Shown here one piece after another: positions 16,525 to 25,501 of a DNA stretch of 64,000 nucleotides. Position 1 is the stretch's first letter; every line of letters begins with the position of its first letter. The notes beneath the pieces are model-generated. The model saw only the letters and a list, made by a program, of their open reading frames with translations, was not told where the DNA came from and searched no databases. The stretch is taken from assembly GCA_015061905.1 (NCBI GenBank), contig SUVQ01000004.1, forward strand, positions 1-64,000, given 5' to 3'. The position numbers and the translations under genes were made by a program. This stretch comes from Verrucomicrobiota bacterium (lineage in GTDB: Bacteria; Verrucomicrobiota; Verrucomicrobiia; Opitutales; UBA953).

Positions 16525-17322
16525 TTATTTTTTGGTGCTAAGGGTAATACACTTTGATGCAAAAACGGAAAAAGGATGTGTGAGGTGTAGGAATTTTAGG
16601 CCTCCGCGAAATAGTTTTTCTAGTCTAAGAAAGAGGGTGGGGATTCGACCATTCAACATGTATCTAGATTTGATAATATTCAACTCTTCGTGCATTTTGG
16701 AAGGAGAGGTTGACGATATTCCTCCCAGGAAAAATTTTGTGCAGTAGCAGTCTGTTTTTTGATAAGAATAGGTTTTTGTTGTAAACGCACGAAAAATCCA
16801 CTCTAAGTCTGCTGTAATTTGGATATTTGTATCAAACATTCCAATCTCTTTAAAAACGGAGTGTTTGACAAATGTCGCAGGATGTGCAAAAAAGCCGCGC
16901 AGAATGTTAAAAATATTCAAAGGGGGCAGGGTTTCTTTGTTTTCGTAGCGATCGTTGAAGGTAATCATATTACATGTGACGATATCTGGATCGTTCCGTA
17001 TGGCGTTTTTCACTTTTTCTAGAGAAACATTGCTCGCAAAGCAGTCGTCTGCATTTAAAAAGTAAATGTATCTTCCGTGTGCAAGGGATATACCTTTGTT
17101 CATCGCGTCGTAGATTCCTTTGTCCGGCTCTGAAATGAGAACATTTATTTGAGGTTCAAATTTTTTGAGTAATTTAAGCGTTCCGTCAGAGGAATTTCCA
17201 TCAATAACGATGTATTCAAAATCTCGACAGCTTTGGTTCGAGACAGAAATCAAGGTTCGTTCAATCGATTTTTCGGCATTGAAACAAACCGTGATAACAG
17301 AGAAAAATGGGTAGGGTTCCAT
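16525..17322 (-). CDS. Glycosyltransferase family 2
   Basis: About 265 residues from the ATG at 17322 (MEPYPFFSVITVCFNAEKSI). The frame is open further upstream but only as overlap with the acyltransferase gene. The GT2 core is complete: FSVITVCFNAE, IVIDGNSSDGT, the DxD-like YFLNADDCF, and a downstream ITADLEWIF. It resembles colanic-acid or O-antigen GT2 enzymes. AT-rich and without octamer copies, unlike the flanking core genes, so probably acquired or fast-evolving. Confidence 0.88.
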   Translation of the reverse strand: MEPYPFFSVITVCFNAEKSIERTLISVSNQSCRDFEYIVIDGNSSDGTLKLLKKFEPQINVLISEPDKGIYDAMNKGISLAHGRYIYFLNADDCFASNVSLEKVKNAIRNDPDIVTCNMITFNDRYENKETLPPLNIFNILRGFFAHPATFVKHSVFKEIGMFDTNIQITADLEWIFRAFTTKTYSYQKTDCYCTKFFLGGISSTSPSKMHEELNIIKSRYMLNGRIPTLFLRLEKLFRGGLKFLHLTHPFSVFASKCITLSTKK

Positions 17323-17369
17323 AGATGATGTTTGCACAAATGCTTGAAAGAGAGGTAATTCGTTGTCGT

Positions 17370-18101
17370 TTAGAGGGAGAGGAGTGGGCGTTTGGGAGAG
17401 TGCATATTTGCGTGGTTGGGGGCGCGTGGATCCCATGAAACATCCGTCTTCACAATACAGGCTGGATTCCCGGCAATAATACAATTTCCTTTGGGGAATT
17501 TTTTGGTTACAACGCTTCCCCAGCCGATAACGCAATTTGATCCAATAATTACGTTCTTTCCGATTTTCACAGACATTCCAACCCAAACATGATCGCCGAT
17601 GATGATTTGGTGTCCTAAGTTAGTTACTTCGCCTACTTCATTTAAAATAGAATGAGAATCTGTCGCCCAAACTTCGATATCCCAAGAGAAGAGGCATTTT
17701 TTGCCTATTTCAATTTTGCTACCATTTTCCATTAATCGGAAGTTTACCCCATTAAATTGTGTTGATTCTCCCACGGAAAAGGATGCGTCATTGCAAGGGA
17801 ACTCACTCGTTCCAATAGAGATTGTGGTGCATTCTGGTGTAGTAACGTTTTCTCCAATTTCTATCGTATTGTTATTCCCGTGGATGTGGATTTTGAGGCG
17901 AATGGGGTCTTGTCTCGTTCCGCTGAAAATAATCTTATTCCCTCTTCCAAAAACTAGAACCTTTCCTATTATTGATCGGTTACTTTCAAAAACGTTTCCT
18001 TTAGGAATCTTGATTTTTGTTATAAGCTTATTTCGTAATGCTTTCCTTTTCTTTTTATTGAAAATAAGGGAACTGATTAAAGTTGCAAAAAATTTATTCA
18101 T
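17370..18101 (-). CDS. Left-handed beta-helix acyltransferase (WcaF/maa-like)
   Basis: 243 residues. The C-terminal half contains hexapeptide repeats (IIIGDHVWVGMSVKIGKNVI, then IGSNCVIGWGSVVTKKFPKG). This is the trimeric left-handed beta-helix fold of O-acetyltransferases that decorate surface polysaccharides using acetyl-CoA. An extended N-terminal part with additional imperfect repeats precedes it. It sits between glycosyltransferase genes in one orientation. No octamer copies. Confidence 0.85.
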   Translation of the reverse strand: MNKFFATLISSLIFNKKKRKALRNKLITKIKIPKGNVFESNRSIIGKVLVFGRGNKIIFSGTRQDPIRLKIHIHGNNNTIEIGENVTTPECTTISIGTSEFPCNDASFSVGESTQFNGVNFRLMENGSKIEIGKKCLFSWDIEVWATDSHSILNEVGEVTNLGHQIIIGDHVWVGMSVKIGKNVIIGSNCVIGWGSVVTKKFPKGNCIIAGNPACIVKTDVSWDPRAPNHANMHSPKRPLLSL

Positions 18102-18167
18102 AGAGTGAAAAGCAACCGGATGGGTGTTTGCGGTGAGATGTTGTGGAAATTGGATTTTAGCTAGGTA

Positions 18168-19118
18168 TTACAAATGGTCTAGGAGTCTCGATAGATAAGC
18201 TATCCGTTTTAGAACAGAGTTTTGCATTCGCACTAGTACTCGGAGGATTTCATGAAATTTCGCCCATATGAGGAAGTCTATGTAGTGTTCTCTAACACTG
18301 GGACCATACGTCCTTATTCCTGTAGCGAGTAGTCCACCTAAAGCGAGTTTTTCCCAGAAAGATTTTCCAAAAAAATTTAATTCGCAAAGAAAATCCTGTT
18401 CAAAATCTCTTGCTTTGCTTTCCGTGCAAAATTCTTCGCGATAAATCATTACCGGAACGGGGGAGGTTGCAATTGGCTTGCGAGTTCTAAAATAGTCGAA
18501 CAAAAATTTTGCGTCTTCATAGCGTTTCAGCTTGGTGTCGAAGGGAAACTTTAGTGCTTGGGCTCGGCGAAAGATAAACGTTCCCGTGCGCGGGAAGAAC
18601 AGGCGCAAAACCCATGCGCGAAATCCGTTTGTGATAATTTGTGCTTTCATCTTCGGAAGAAACGGTTTCCCTCCGTGCGTCAAAAAATTTGCACAGGCGA
18701 AATCGATGTCTGTTGTATATGCAGGGGGGGTAGTCGCTTGGTAGAGTTCTTGGAGTCCGCCGGGAAGAAATAAATCGTCGGCGTCAAGGAAGACAACCCA
18801 TTCGCCTCGAGCTTGCTTTACGCCGTAATTTCTTGCTGCGGAAACGCCGGTATTTTCTTGAAAAAAGTAACGAATCCGTGCGTCTGTCTGGGCGAGGTCT
18901 CGGATGATTTCTCCGCTTTGGTCGCGGGAGCCGTCATCGACAACGACAATTTCGAACGGCACGGAAAGTTTTTGGGATGTGACTGATTCCAGCGTTGTTT
19001 GTATGGCCGCCGCTTTGTTGTATACGGGGATGACTACCGAAATTTTCGGAGTAGGCTCTTCCGCGGAGCGGTTAAAAATCGCGTCCTCAAAAGGAAAATC
19101 TGTGCGTAGCTGCCTCAT
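18168..19118 (-). CDS. Glycosyltransferase family 2
   Basis: 316 residues. Motifs: ISVVIPVYNKAAAIQTTLES, IVVVDDGSRDQSGEII, ARNYGVKQARGEWVVFLDAD with the DxD metal site. Its ATG overlaps the stop of the upstream nucleotidyltransferase-kinase gene as ATGA (19115-19118), so the pair is translationally coupled. Role in LPS or exopolysaccharide assembly is inferred from the cluster. Confidence 0.9.
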   Translation of the reverse strand: MRQLRTDFPFEDAIFNRSAEEPTPKISVVIPVYNKAAAIQTTLESVTSQKLSVPFEIVVVDDGSRDQSGEIIRDLAQTDARIRYFFQENTGVSAARNYGVKQARGEWVVFLDADDLFLPGGLQELYQATTPPAYTTDIDFACANFLTHGGKPFLPKMKAQIITNGFRAWVLRLFFPRTGTFIFRRAQALKFPFDTKLKRYEDAKFLFDYFRTRKPIATSPVPVMIYREEFCTESKARDFEQDFLCELNFFGKSFWEKLALGGLLATGIRTYGPSVREHYIDFLIWAKFHEILRVLVRMQNSVLKRIAYLSRLLDHL

Positions 19119-20299
19119 CTTCTGATGCGCACTTGGAGTGCGTTTTCGATTGGGGTTTCGGAGATGAGGATGAGGTAGCCTCCGCCGCCGGCTCCGGAGA
19201 TTTTGTGCCCGAGGGAAGCGGGAGCGTATTTGGCAATCATTTCGTGAACGTCCGGCGGTGCCATGTTCGGGAACATCGCAATTTGTGCTTCAAACGCAGC
19301 CGTCGTTGCTGCGCCCCACGCGGTAGCGTCTTTCGCAAGAAGCGCGTTCCAAACCGCTTCCGTCGCATCCGCAAGCGCTTTTGCGTTTGCCGCATTAACA
19401 TCCGTTCCCGCGAAAACATCGTATTCGGCGCGGCGCGGGTAGAGCGGAACGAGCCAAATGCGTTGTTCAATCCACGCGAGCAAATCCGCATCGCGGTTCG
19501 ACGTAATTTTTACGGGCCAGTAGCCCTTGTCGTAATCGAGTTTGTTCAGCCCCGGCATTACAATCCCGAGCGAATCCTGCGAGCCGCTCACGTAGCGGTT
19601 GCCCATCATCGGCGGGTTTTCGTAGCAGAAAAGAATTTTCGCGAGTTTTTCCAAATCGCTACTGTCGGGAATGTCCGTTTGCCACAGCTCCACGGCTTTT
19701 TTGCGGGAACTCGTGGACATGCCGCTACGGTCGTTGAACTCGTAATCGGGTTCGATCGAAATCGTCAAAACCGCGCCCGGAGCGAGCTCGTTCACGAACG
19801 GCTGGTCGAGCCAACCGCCGGCGAGGTCGATACGATACGGGATTTTGCATTCCTTGCGAAGCGCAGTCGTCGAGCGTGCGGGAAGGTTCCCGTGCGGAAC
19901 CCGCTTGGCGACAACGTATTCGATGCCGTGTTTTTTACAAAAATCCTCCTTCGCGGGGGAGTGCCCGTCGGTGTTGACGAAGAAAATATCCGGTTTGAGT
20001 TCGAGGACGTCCTGCTCGAAGTCCATGACGCCGCTCCCGCGATTAATCCACGCGTCCTTGACGCATTTGAGCGCTTTGACCATGTAGAGGCGTTCAGCGT
20101 CGGGATTGATGGTTTTGCGTGCTTTGAGCCCGAAAATGGTGGCATCGCTTCCGATGCCGACGTAGAGCTCGCCGAGCTTGGACGCTTCTTCAAAAAACGC
20201 GACGTGCCCGCTGTGGAGCATATCGTAACAGCCCGAGACAAATACTTTTTTCTTCTCGGTTGCGGGATTCAAATCTTTTTCCGTTAAATTTTCATTCAT
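19115..20299 (-). CDS. Nucleotidyltransferase-GHMP kinase fusion
   Basis: About 394 residues from the ATG at 20299 (MNENLTEKDLNPATEKKKVF). Residues about 18-150 are a cytidylyltransferase-like domain: VFVSGCYDMLHSGHVAFFEE contains the HxGH site. Residues about 165-394 are GHMP-kinase-like: PYRIDLAGGWLDQPFV (first motif), SGSQDSLGIVMPGLN, and HKISGAGGGGYLIL (third motif). The expected PxGLGSS ATP loop between the first motif and SGSQDS is not visible, so kinase activity is doubtful. The likely role is activation of a sugar phosphate for surface glycan synthesis. The domain order differs from HldE, which has a PfkB-type kinase first. Confidence 0.75.
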   Translation of the reverse strand: MNENLTEKDLNPATEKKKVFVSGCYDMLHSGHVAFFEEASKLGELYVGIGSDATIFGLKARKTINPDAERLYMVKALKCVKDAWINRGSGVMDFEQDVLELKPDIFFVNTDGHSPAKEDFCKKHGIEYVVAKRVPHGNLPARSTTALRKECKIPYRIDLAGGWLDQPFVNELAPGAVLTISIEPDYEFNDRSGMSTSSRKKAVELWQTDIPDSSDLEKLAKILFCYENPPMMGNRYVSGSQDSLGIVMPGLNKLDYDKGYWPVKITSNRDADLLAWIEQRIWLVPLYPRRAEYDVFAGTDVNAANAKALADATEAVWNALLAKDATAWGAATTAAFEAQIAMFPNMAPPDVHEMIAKYAPASLGHKISGAGGGGYLILISETPIENALQVRIRR

Positions 20300-20320
20300 G
20301 GCTTTATTTCTTTTCTTTTT

Positions 20321-20398
20321 TGACGCAGATTGCGCATGTAGATAACCACAGATAAATACTGCGTTAGCTTTCACAAATACCTGTGGAAATCTGCGTTA
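20321..20398. repeat. Composite inverted repeat
   Basis: ACGCAGATT pairs with AATCTGCGT at the outside and CCACAG with CTGTGG inside, separated by an AT-rich loop. It lies in the gap between the kinase gene and the nucleotidyltransferase gene. The short words resemble the dispersed repeat family near 7.3, 29.4 and 39 kb, so it may be a related small element. Confidence 0.6.
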
Positions 20399-20425
20399 TC
20401 TGGGCTGAGCTTGGGTGGAGTTGGA

Positions 20426-21136
20426 TTAGCTGTGTTGGGGTGGTTTTCCGCAGAGTTTTCTGTAGAAATTTCTGAGAGAATTTAAAAAGAGAAAGAGCTT
20501 TTCCGCAAATCCGTATTTTCCGACGGGAATGCCGAGGGTGAATTGGAGCTGAAGGCGGTCGCGAGCTTTGGCGAGCCACGGGAAAACCTTATTTCCCCGA
20601 AAGTCGATAAGCTTTATGCCATCGGGTGTTACCATAAAATTATCGAATTGAACATCGCCGGAAATGATGCCGTGGGCGTGGCTTTCCGTGAGAAGATTTT
20701 TGATTTCCGCCGCCCGTTCCGGAGAAATCGGCGGACGCAGGGGCGCACCGTCCAAAAATTCCGTGACCGAAATGGTTTCCCTCAAAATGCCGCCGGAAAA
20801 TTTTTCGGCAACCAGAAATGTTTTCGGAATCTTGGTGAATCCGCGTTTCCGTGCGCGGCGGGTGATTTTGAAAATATTTTTGGCATCGGAGCCGAAAAGA
20901 AACGCCTTGAATGAGCGGTCAAAACGGAAAACGAATAGTTCCCGCTTGATGACGACGGGCGTTCCCGCGATTTCGGTTTTAAGAATCAGTCGTTTGCGTT
21001 TGGGCGCGTCCATCCTGTCCGCCAAAACTTTCCCTTTCCGCTTGTCTAATATTTCGCGGATTTGCGGGAACGCTTCGGTAAACTTTTGATCGGAGGCTGA
21101 GAGAGAAAAATTGTCGATACGGAGCGGAGAGGTCAT
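20426..21136 (-). CDS. LPS core-type kinase (Kdo/heptose kinase-like)
   Basis: About 236 residues from the ATG at 21136 (MTSPLRIDNFSLSASDQKF). The catalytic loop is HGIISGDVQFDNFMVTPDG with the Asp and Asn of a protein-kinase-like fold, and GIKLIDFRGNK supplies the metal-binding Asp. This matches the WaaP/RfaP/InaA/KdkA group that phosphorylates lipid A core sugars on the cytoplasmic side. Its ATG overlaps the stop of the upstream glycosyltransferase (ATGA). A broken relative is at 14640-15328. Confidence 0.8.
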   Translation of the reverse strand: MTSPLRIDNFSLSASDQKFTEAFPQIREILDKRKGKVLADRMDAPKRKRLILKTEIAGTPVVIKRELFVFRFDRSFKAFLFGSDAKNIFKITRRARKRGFTKIPKTFLVAEKFSGGILRETISVTEFLDGAPLRPPISPERAAEIKNLLTESHAHGIISGDVQFDNFMVTPDGIKLIDFRGNKVFPWLAKARDRLQLQFTLGIPVGKYGFAEKLFLFLNSLRNFYRKLCGKPPQHS

Positions 21137-21927
21137 TTTTGCGTGTCGGAGGCGCGTTCCCGTTGAAGAAAGAACAGCCTCACGTATTTCATTTCCGTGT
21201 AGAAGTAGTGGTTTACAGAGAGAATCCAACCTATTTTTCCGTCAAGAAATCCGCCTTGAAGCACATACATTTTGAAAAAGGCGAAAGCCGGACGAAAAAC
21301 GATGTCTTTAAAAAATTTTGCACGCTTGCCTTCCGCGAAAGCTTTTTCGGCGGCGAGGCGCGTGTATTTTTCAAATTTGTTTAAATATGCGCTCCATTTT
21401 TCATAGGTAAAATGAAGCATCGGTGCACGAAGCTTTTTCAGCGGGTAGGGGAAAATGATTTTCTGGTGCACAAAGCCCTCAACGCGGGAACCTTCGCGCG
21501 GCATAAGGCGCGGGACAAAATCCGGGCGCAAAACGCCGTGGTTGACGCGAATCCCCTTAAAATGATTGATGCGCTTGATGGCATAGGCGGTTTTTTCCCC
21601 GGAAAGAACGCGTTCCCGTATTTCGACCGCAAGTTCCGGAGTGATGCGCTCGTCGCAATCCAAGAGCAAGATCCACGGTTGTGTTGCTTGCTCGATGGCA
21701 AATGTTTGTTGCGCGCCCCAGTCGCCCGCCAGCGCGCGTTGAAAAACTTTCGCTCCGAGGCTTTCGGAAAGTGATTTCGTGTTGTCCGTAGAAAAATCAT
21801 CGACGATTACGATTTCGGAGGCGAATGCAACGCTTCCCAGACATTCGGCGATATTTTTCTCTTCGTTTCGGGCAACAATAACGACGGAAAGAGGCAGTTT
21901 TTGAGGTTCTTTTGTTTCCGGGGACAT
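21133..21927 (-). CDS. WaaE/KdtX-like glycosyltransferase family 2
   Basis: 264 residues. Motifs: LSVVIVARNEEKNIAECLGS, IVIVDDFSTDNT, PWILLLDCDERIT, and the later HFKGIRVNHGVLRPDFVPRL region typical of LPS core glucosyltransferases of the WaaE/KdtX group. Translationally coupled to the following kinase gene, which supports a job in LPS core assembly. Confidence 0.87.
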   Translation of the reverse strand: MSPETKEPQKLPLSVVIVARNEEKNIAECLGSVAFASEIVIVDDFSTDNTKSLSESLGAKVFQRALAGDWGAQQTFAIEQATQPWILLLDCDERITPELAVEIRERVLSGEKTAYAIKRINHFKGIRVNHGVLRPDFVPRLMPREGSRVEGFVHQKIIFPYPLKKLRAPMLHFTYEKWSAYLNKFEKYTRLAAEKAFAEGKRAKFFKDIVFRPAFAFFKMYVLQGGFLDGKIGWILSVNHYFYTEMKYVRLFFLQRERASDTQK

Positions 21928-22012
21928 TGCCCGAATAATATCCGAGTTTCCCCTTTGCGGGCAAGGTAAATTCCAATTTGCCAGTATTTCCCCGGAGTGC
22001 TAAAGTTCACAC

Positions 22013-22861
22013 ATGCCTCTCACCGTTTTTACCTATCATCGAGTTTTGCCGAATCCGCATCCGGACGCATTGAGTGTCGACGTTTTTGAGCGTCAGCTGG
22101 ATTATATTCGGGAACGTTTTACGATTCTTTCTCCGGAAGACGCGTTGGCGTTTATTCAGGGGAATTTCGGAAAGCCGAGCGGACGCTACGCGATGCTTTC
22201 CTTTGATGACGGGTGGTTGGATAATTGGCTTTACGCGACACCGATTTTGAAAAAGCGCGGCTTAAAAGCGGCATTGGCTCTCTCGGCGGGCTTTCTGCAT
22301 GACGCTCCCGTGCGAAGCCTCGGCGACGTTCCCGAAGAAATTGTCGAGCGGCACAATCTTGATGCGGAGCAAATGGCTCCGTCCGGCGATACGCTTTGCT
22401 ATTTGTCCCGAGCAGAAGTGCGCGCGATGCACGATTCCGGTTGCTGGTCGATTGAGGCACACGGGACGAAGCACATTAAAAACAACCGGGAAATCAGCTC
22501 CATCGCGGCGGCGGGAACGGGCGTTTCCGGGAACGATTTTGAAAATTCGCTTCGTGCGGATTTGAGAAATTGTATCCGTGAAATCAATACAATCACGGGG
22601 CGCGCCCCGAAACTGATGTTTTGGCCGTGGGGGCACTATTCCGATATTTCGGTGAAAATTGCCAAGGAGGAAGGTTTTGCCGCGCAATTTACGACGGCGA
22701 AAGGCTCGGTTTCATTTAACGACAAGCGCGACATTCTTCCGCGCCTGAATGCGGCTGCGAAATGGAAAAAATTTAAGCGCAATACGTTTATTTTCAGCCG
22801 TCCGTGGCTCGCACGCTTGCACGACTTAGTCGCGCACACGGAAGTGCTGAAAAAAGTTTAG
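22013..22861 (+). CDS. Polysaccharide deacetylase (NodB domain, CE4)
   Basis: 282 residues. The CE4 motifs are visible: YAMLSFDDGWLDNW with the catalytic and metal Asp, EAHGTKHIKN with the two metal His, and FWPWGHYSD, the third motif. It removes N- or O-acetyl groups from a surface polysaccharide. No clear signal peptide is seen, so it could act in the cytoplasm on lipid-linked sugars. It is transcribed divergently from the waaE-like gene and ends 7 bases before the convergent GT4 gene. Confidence 0.88.
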   Translation: MPLTVFTYHRVLPNPHPDALSVDVFERQLDYIRERFTILSPEDALAFIQGNFGKPSGRYAMLSFDDGWLDNWLYATPILKKRGLKAALALSAGFLHDAPVRSLGDVPEEIVERHNLDAEQMAPSGDTLCYLSRAEVRAMHDSGCWSIEAHGTKHIKNNREISSIAAAGTGVSGNDFENSLRADLRNCIREINTITGRAPKLMFWPWGHYSDISVKIAKEEGFAAQFTTAKGSVSFNDKRDILPRLNAAAKWKKFKRNTFIFSRPWLARLHDLVAHTEVLKKV

Positions 22862-22868
22862 CTTCTCT

Positions 22869-23942
22869 TTAAAGATGCTCCAAAAGAGCGTCGATATGGA
22901 GCTCAAGCGAGTAGGGATAGAGAACGGATTTTTCCGGCGCGTCGAGCGCAAGCGTTCCCGTGCGGTGGCGTTCCCGCGCAGATTCAATTGCGGCGCGAAC
23001 GCCGTCCGGTGTGCGCGGAAATTTGATGCAACCCGGCTCGCAAAGCGCGTCCGTCGCCCCGCAGGCTTCCGAAAGAAGAGCCGGGGTTCCGCAGAGGATA
23101 GATTCTACGGCGACGAGCCCGAAGGCTTCATATTTGCTGGCAAGAATCGTCGCATCTGCCGCCGCGTAGCATTTTTCCACGTCTTTGCGGAAGCCGATAT
23201 TAATCGCTCTCGGGTGGTCAATCGGGCGGCGTGAAGCAACGACGAGCTTGATTTCCGGATCATTTATTTCATCAAGCGCGGCGAGAATTAAATCTGCGCC
23301 TTTAAGTGCGTGATTGTTCGACGGAAAAAGCAATACGAAATCGGAATCTTTTACGCCCCAGGATTTTCGTATCTCCGTGCGGGAACGGCGTGTTTCGAGA
23401 TTGAATTTCGACGTGTCGACCGGAGGAAACAGGCAAATGACTTTTTCCGGCGGAGTGGCATTGAGGGCAACAATTTCATCACGCGTCATTTGCGAATGCG
23501 CGACGCAAATTTTCGCCTGAGAGTAAAGTGCGACCTCGTGAGCCATCGTCATTTTATCCGTGAGCGACGGCTTCTTCTTGCCTTTTTTCTGTAAGTGCGC
23601 GAGATGTGTGCCGCCGGAAATAGCCATATCTGTAGGCGCGGGAACGCGCGAGGCACTGATAATTTTCCATCCGGGTTTGCAAAAGCTCGCGGCGCGGTTT
23701 TCAAAGTCCCAATTCGCAAAGCGTTGCGAGAGATTCCACGGGAATTTTGCGGGAACGCGAATCAGCTCAATTTTATCGCGAAGATTTTCCGGAAAGACGG
23801 AAATATCGGTGCGCATTGCAATGCCGCGCACGGGAATGCCTTTCGCCGCGAAGCCGCAAATCATGTCAACGACGGCGCGCTCCATGCCGCCGGCGCGCGC
23901 GATGGTGTGAAAAATAAAATTAATTCCCGGAATTTTTTTCAT
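22869..23942 (-). CDS. Glycosyltransferase family 4
   Basis: 357 residues. It starts MKKIPGINFIFHTIARAGGM and has the GT4 C-domain with KVICLFPPVDTSKFN, FVLLFPSNNHALKGADLILA and the E-x7-E site in ASKYEAFGLVAVESILCGTP. Probably an LPS core glycosyltransferase (WaaG-like) by context. Confidence 0.88.
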   Translation of the reverse strand: MKKIPGINFIFHTIARAGGMERAVVDMICGFAAKGIPVRGIAMRTDISVFPENLRDKIELIRVPAKFPWNLSQRFANWDFENRAASFCKPGWKIISASRVPAPTDMAISGGTHLAHLQKKGKKKPSLTDKMTMAHEVALYSQAKICVAHSQMTRDEIVALNATPPEKVICLFPPVDTSKFNLETRRSRTEIRKSWGVKDSDFVLLFPSNNHALKGADLILAALDEINDPEIKLVVASRRPIDHPRAINIGFRKDVEKCYAAADATILASKYEAFGLVAVESILCGTPALLSEACGATDALCEPGCIKFPRTPDGVRAAIESARERHRTGTLALDAPEKSVLYPYSLELHIDALLEHL

Positions 23943-23972
23943 AAAATAAAAATTTTCGATGCGTGCGAAAAA

Positions 23973-25490
23973 TTATTGCGAGGCGGGTTTGCGGGTTACT
24001 TTCCATTGTCCGTTTCTCGCGGAGCCGATGCGTTGCAACTCGCCGGAGGTTTTTAAGAGACGGAGATTTTTTTCCACGCCTCGGCGGGAAAGCCCTGTGA
24101 TTTCTTCTAAAATTCCGACGGTCGCCGTCGGATGTTTTTTCAAATAATCCTTAATTTTTTTTCGGTTTTGAGGTGTGGTGAAATCGTCGGTTTTACCACA
24201 CTTTTTACCACACTTTTTACCACACTTTTTACCACACTCTTCGGAAGACGGTTGTTGCTCTTCAGCCCTTTTGCGAAGCGGCTTCGGGCGATATATGACA
24301 ACTTTAAATTCTTCGTTTTGAATAAATTCCGGAGCTTTTAATCCGAGTTCGGAACACTGCCTGATAATGTCGCCGGTTCCGGTGCCCATGCGTTCGATTG
24401 CGCCGGCGAGATACATCGGCTCGGCAAGAAGCGGATTGGTCGGAATGGAGGTGTGCGGAAGTTTTAATTTTGCCGGAGTTAAACCGAACGGCAGGCGTCC
24501 CGGATTCCATATTTCCAAGCGGTCGCGAAACAGCATGACCTGCACGCTTGCGTTCCCGGTGTAGTCCCGGTGCGCAACGGCGTTGACGATGGCTTCGGCG
24601 ACGGCGGGAACGGGAAGCTCGTAGTTTACATCGACGGAAACGCCGTAGCTTCTTTCTCCGGTCGTCGCATTAATCTTGGAAAGAACAAAGTCTGTCGCTT
24701 GCGAAACCAACTCGAAAACATCGCCCTTGTAAACCTGATAGGAAGGAATCGGCTTGGTGATTTCCGTGCCGTGGAAATGCGCGCATTTGACTTCCGAGGT
24801 CGGGAAAAATTTTTGCGGAGCTTTCCCGAAAAGGAGAAGCGCGGCATTGGTCAGGCGGGAATCGGCCATCAGATTCAGATGTGTCAAAACGGTTTTTACG
24901 CTTGAGCCTTCCGGAAGCGGGAACGCGCGCTTACTGCGTGCGACGCTCACGAACCTCGAGACGCGCTCGGAATCAATGTCGGATATCTTTGCCGCAGGAT
25001 TTAGCGTCGCATCAAACGGCGAATGGCGAATGTATTCGTTTTCTTCGAGATAGCGGATGAGCGAGGCATAAACGGCTGCTTTTAAATCCGAAAATTCGGA
25101 AAAACTTTTTCGGACGACTTCGCTTTCGATTTTTTTCACGAAGGCGCGCTGTTTTTGTTGGCGTTCCCGCGCCGGCATGGATTTCAAAAATACAAGCCGG
25201 GTTTTGTGCAGTTTTTTCGCGCGGTTGTATTCGCGTTCGGTCGGAGAAATGCCGCGCGCATCCGCGTTCCCGTAAAATTTTCCGAGAAGCCCGAGGTAAA
25301 TATCACATTGGGCAACTTCTTCCAGATAGAGCGTCTTTGCCGAGTGTTTGACGGCGGGCGTCGCTTCAAAAATAAACGGTTCAAAGAATTTGCCGAGTAG
25401 CGCGTCTGTCCGAATGTAATCGGCAAGAAGCTTTCGCTCTTCCGCGAACTCCGCCTGAACACTGCTGATGAAAACGCGAATCGCCTGCAT
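23973..25490 (-). CDS. DUF4062/RecG-like C-terminal ATP-binding transcriptional regulator
   Basis: About 505 residues from the ATG at 25490 (MQAIRVFISSVQAEFAEERK). The first 100 residues are DUF4062 (nucleoside-deoxyribosyltransferase-like fold: FISSVQAEFAEERK, YLGLLGKFYGN). The middle has the HATPase_c_4 domain of RecG-like regulators (AIVNAVAHRDYTGNASVQV, then NPGRLPFGLTP). The C-terminus is a winged helix (HPTATVGILEEITGLSRRGV). A linker of four CGKK units is encoded by a 12-bp tandem repeat. Such proteins are patchy accessory genes with unclear targets. Confidence 0.8.
   Translation of the reverse strand: MQAIRVFISSVQAEFAEERKLLADYIRTDALLGKFFEPFIFEATPAVKHSAKTLYLEEVAQCDIYLGLLGKFYGNADARGISPTEREYNRAKKLHKTRLVFLKSMPARERQQKQRAFVKKIESEVVRKSFSEFSDLKAAVYASLIRYLEENEYIRHSPFDATLNPAAKISDIDSERVSRFVSVARSKRAFPLPEGSSVKTVLTHLNLMADSRLTNAALLLFGKAPQKFFPTSEVKCAHFHGTEITKPIPSYQVYKGDVFELVSQATDFVLSKINATTGERSYGVSVDVNYELPVPAVAEAIVNAVAHRDYTGNASVQVMLFRDRLEIWNPGRLPFGLTPAKLKLPHTSIPTNPLLAEPMYLAGAIERMGTGTGDIIRQCSELGLKAPEFIQNEEFKVVIYRPKPLRKRAEEQQPSSEECGKKCGKKCGKKCGKTDDFTTPQNRKKIKDYLKKHPTATVGILEEITGLSRRGVEKNLRLLKTSGELQRIGSARNGQWKVTRKPASQ
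24195..24238 (-). repeat. 12-bp tandem repeat inside the regulator gene
   Basis: TGTGGTAAAAAG (coding strand) is repeated almost four times and encodes CGKK units. The unit length is a multiple of three, so copy-number change would alter linker length without breaking the frame. The row of Cys and Lys could also bind metal. Confidence 0.9.
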
Positions 25491-25501
25491 GAGTGTATCT
25501 A

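Noticed and set aside
19133-20287. 384-codon plus-strand frame opposite the nucleotidyltransferase-kinase gene
   Set aside because: The minus-strand gene has clear motifs and coupled neighbours; the plus frame has none.
24195-24238. CRISPR array
   Set aside because: The repeat is only 12 bases with no spacers and lies in frame within a gene. No other CRISPR-like array was seen.
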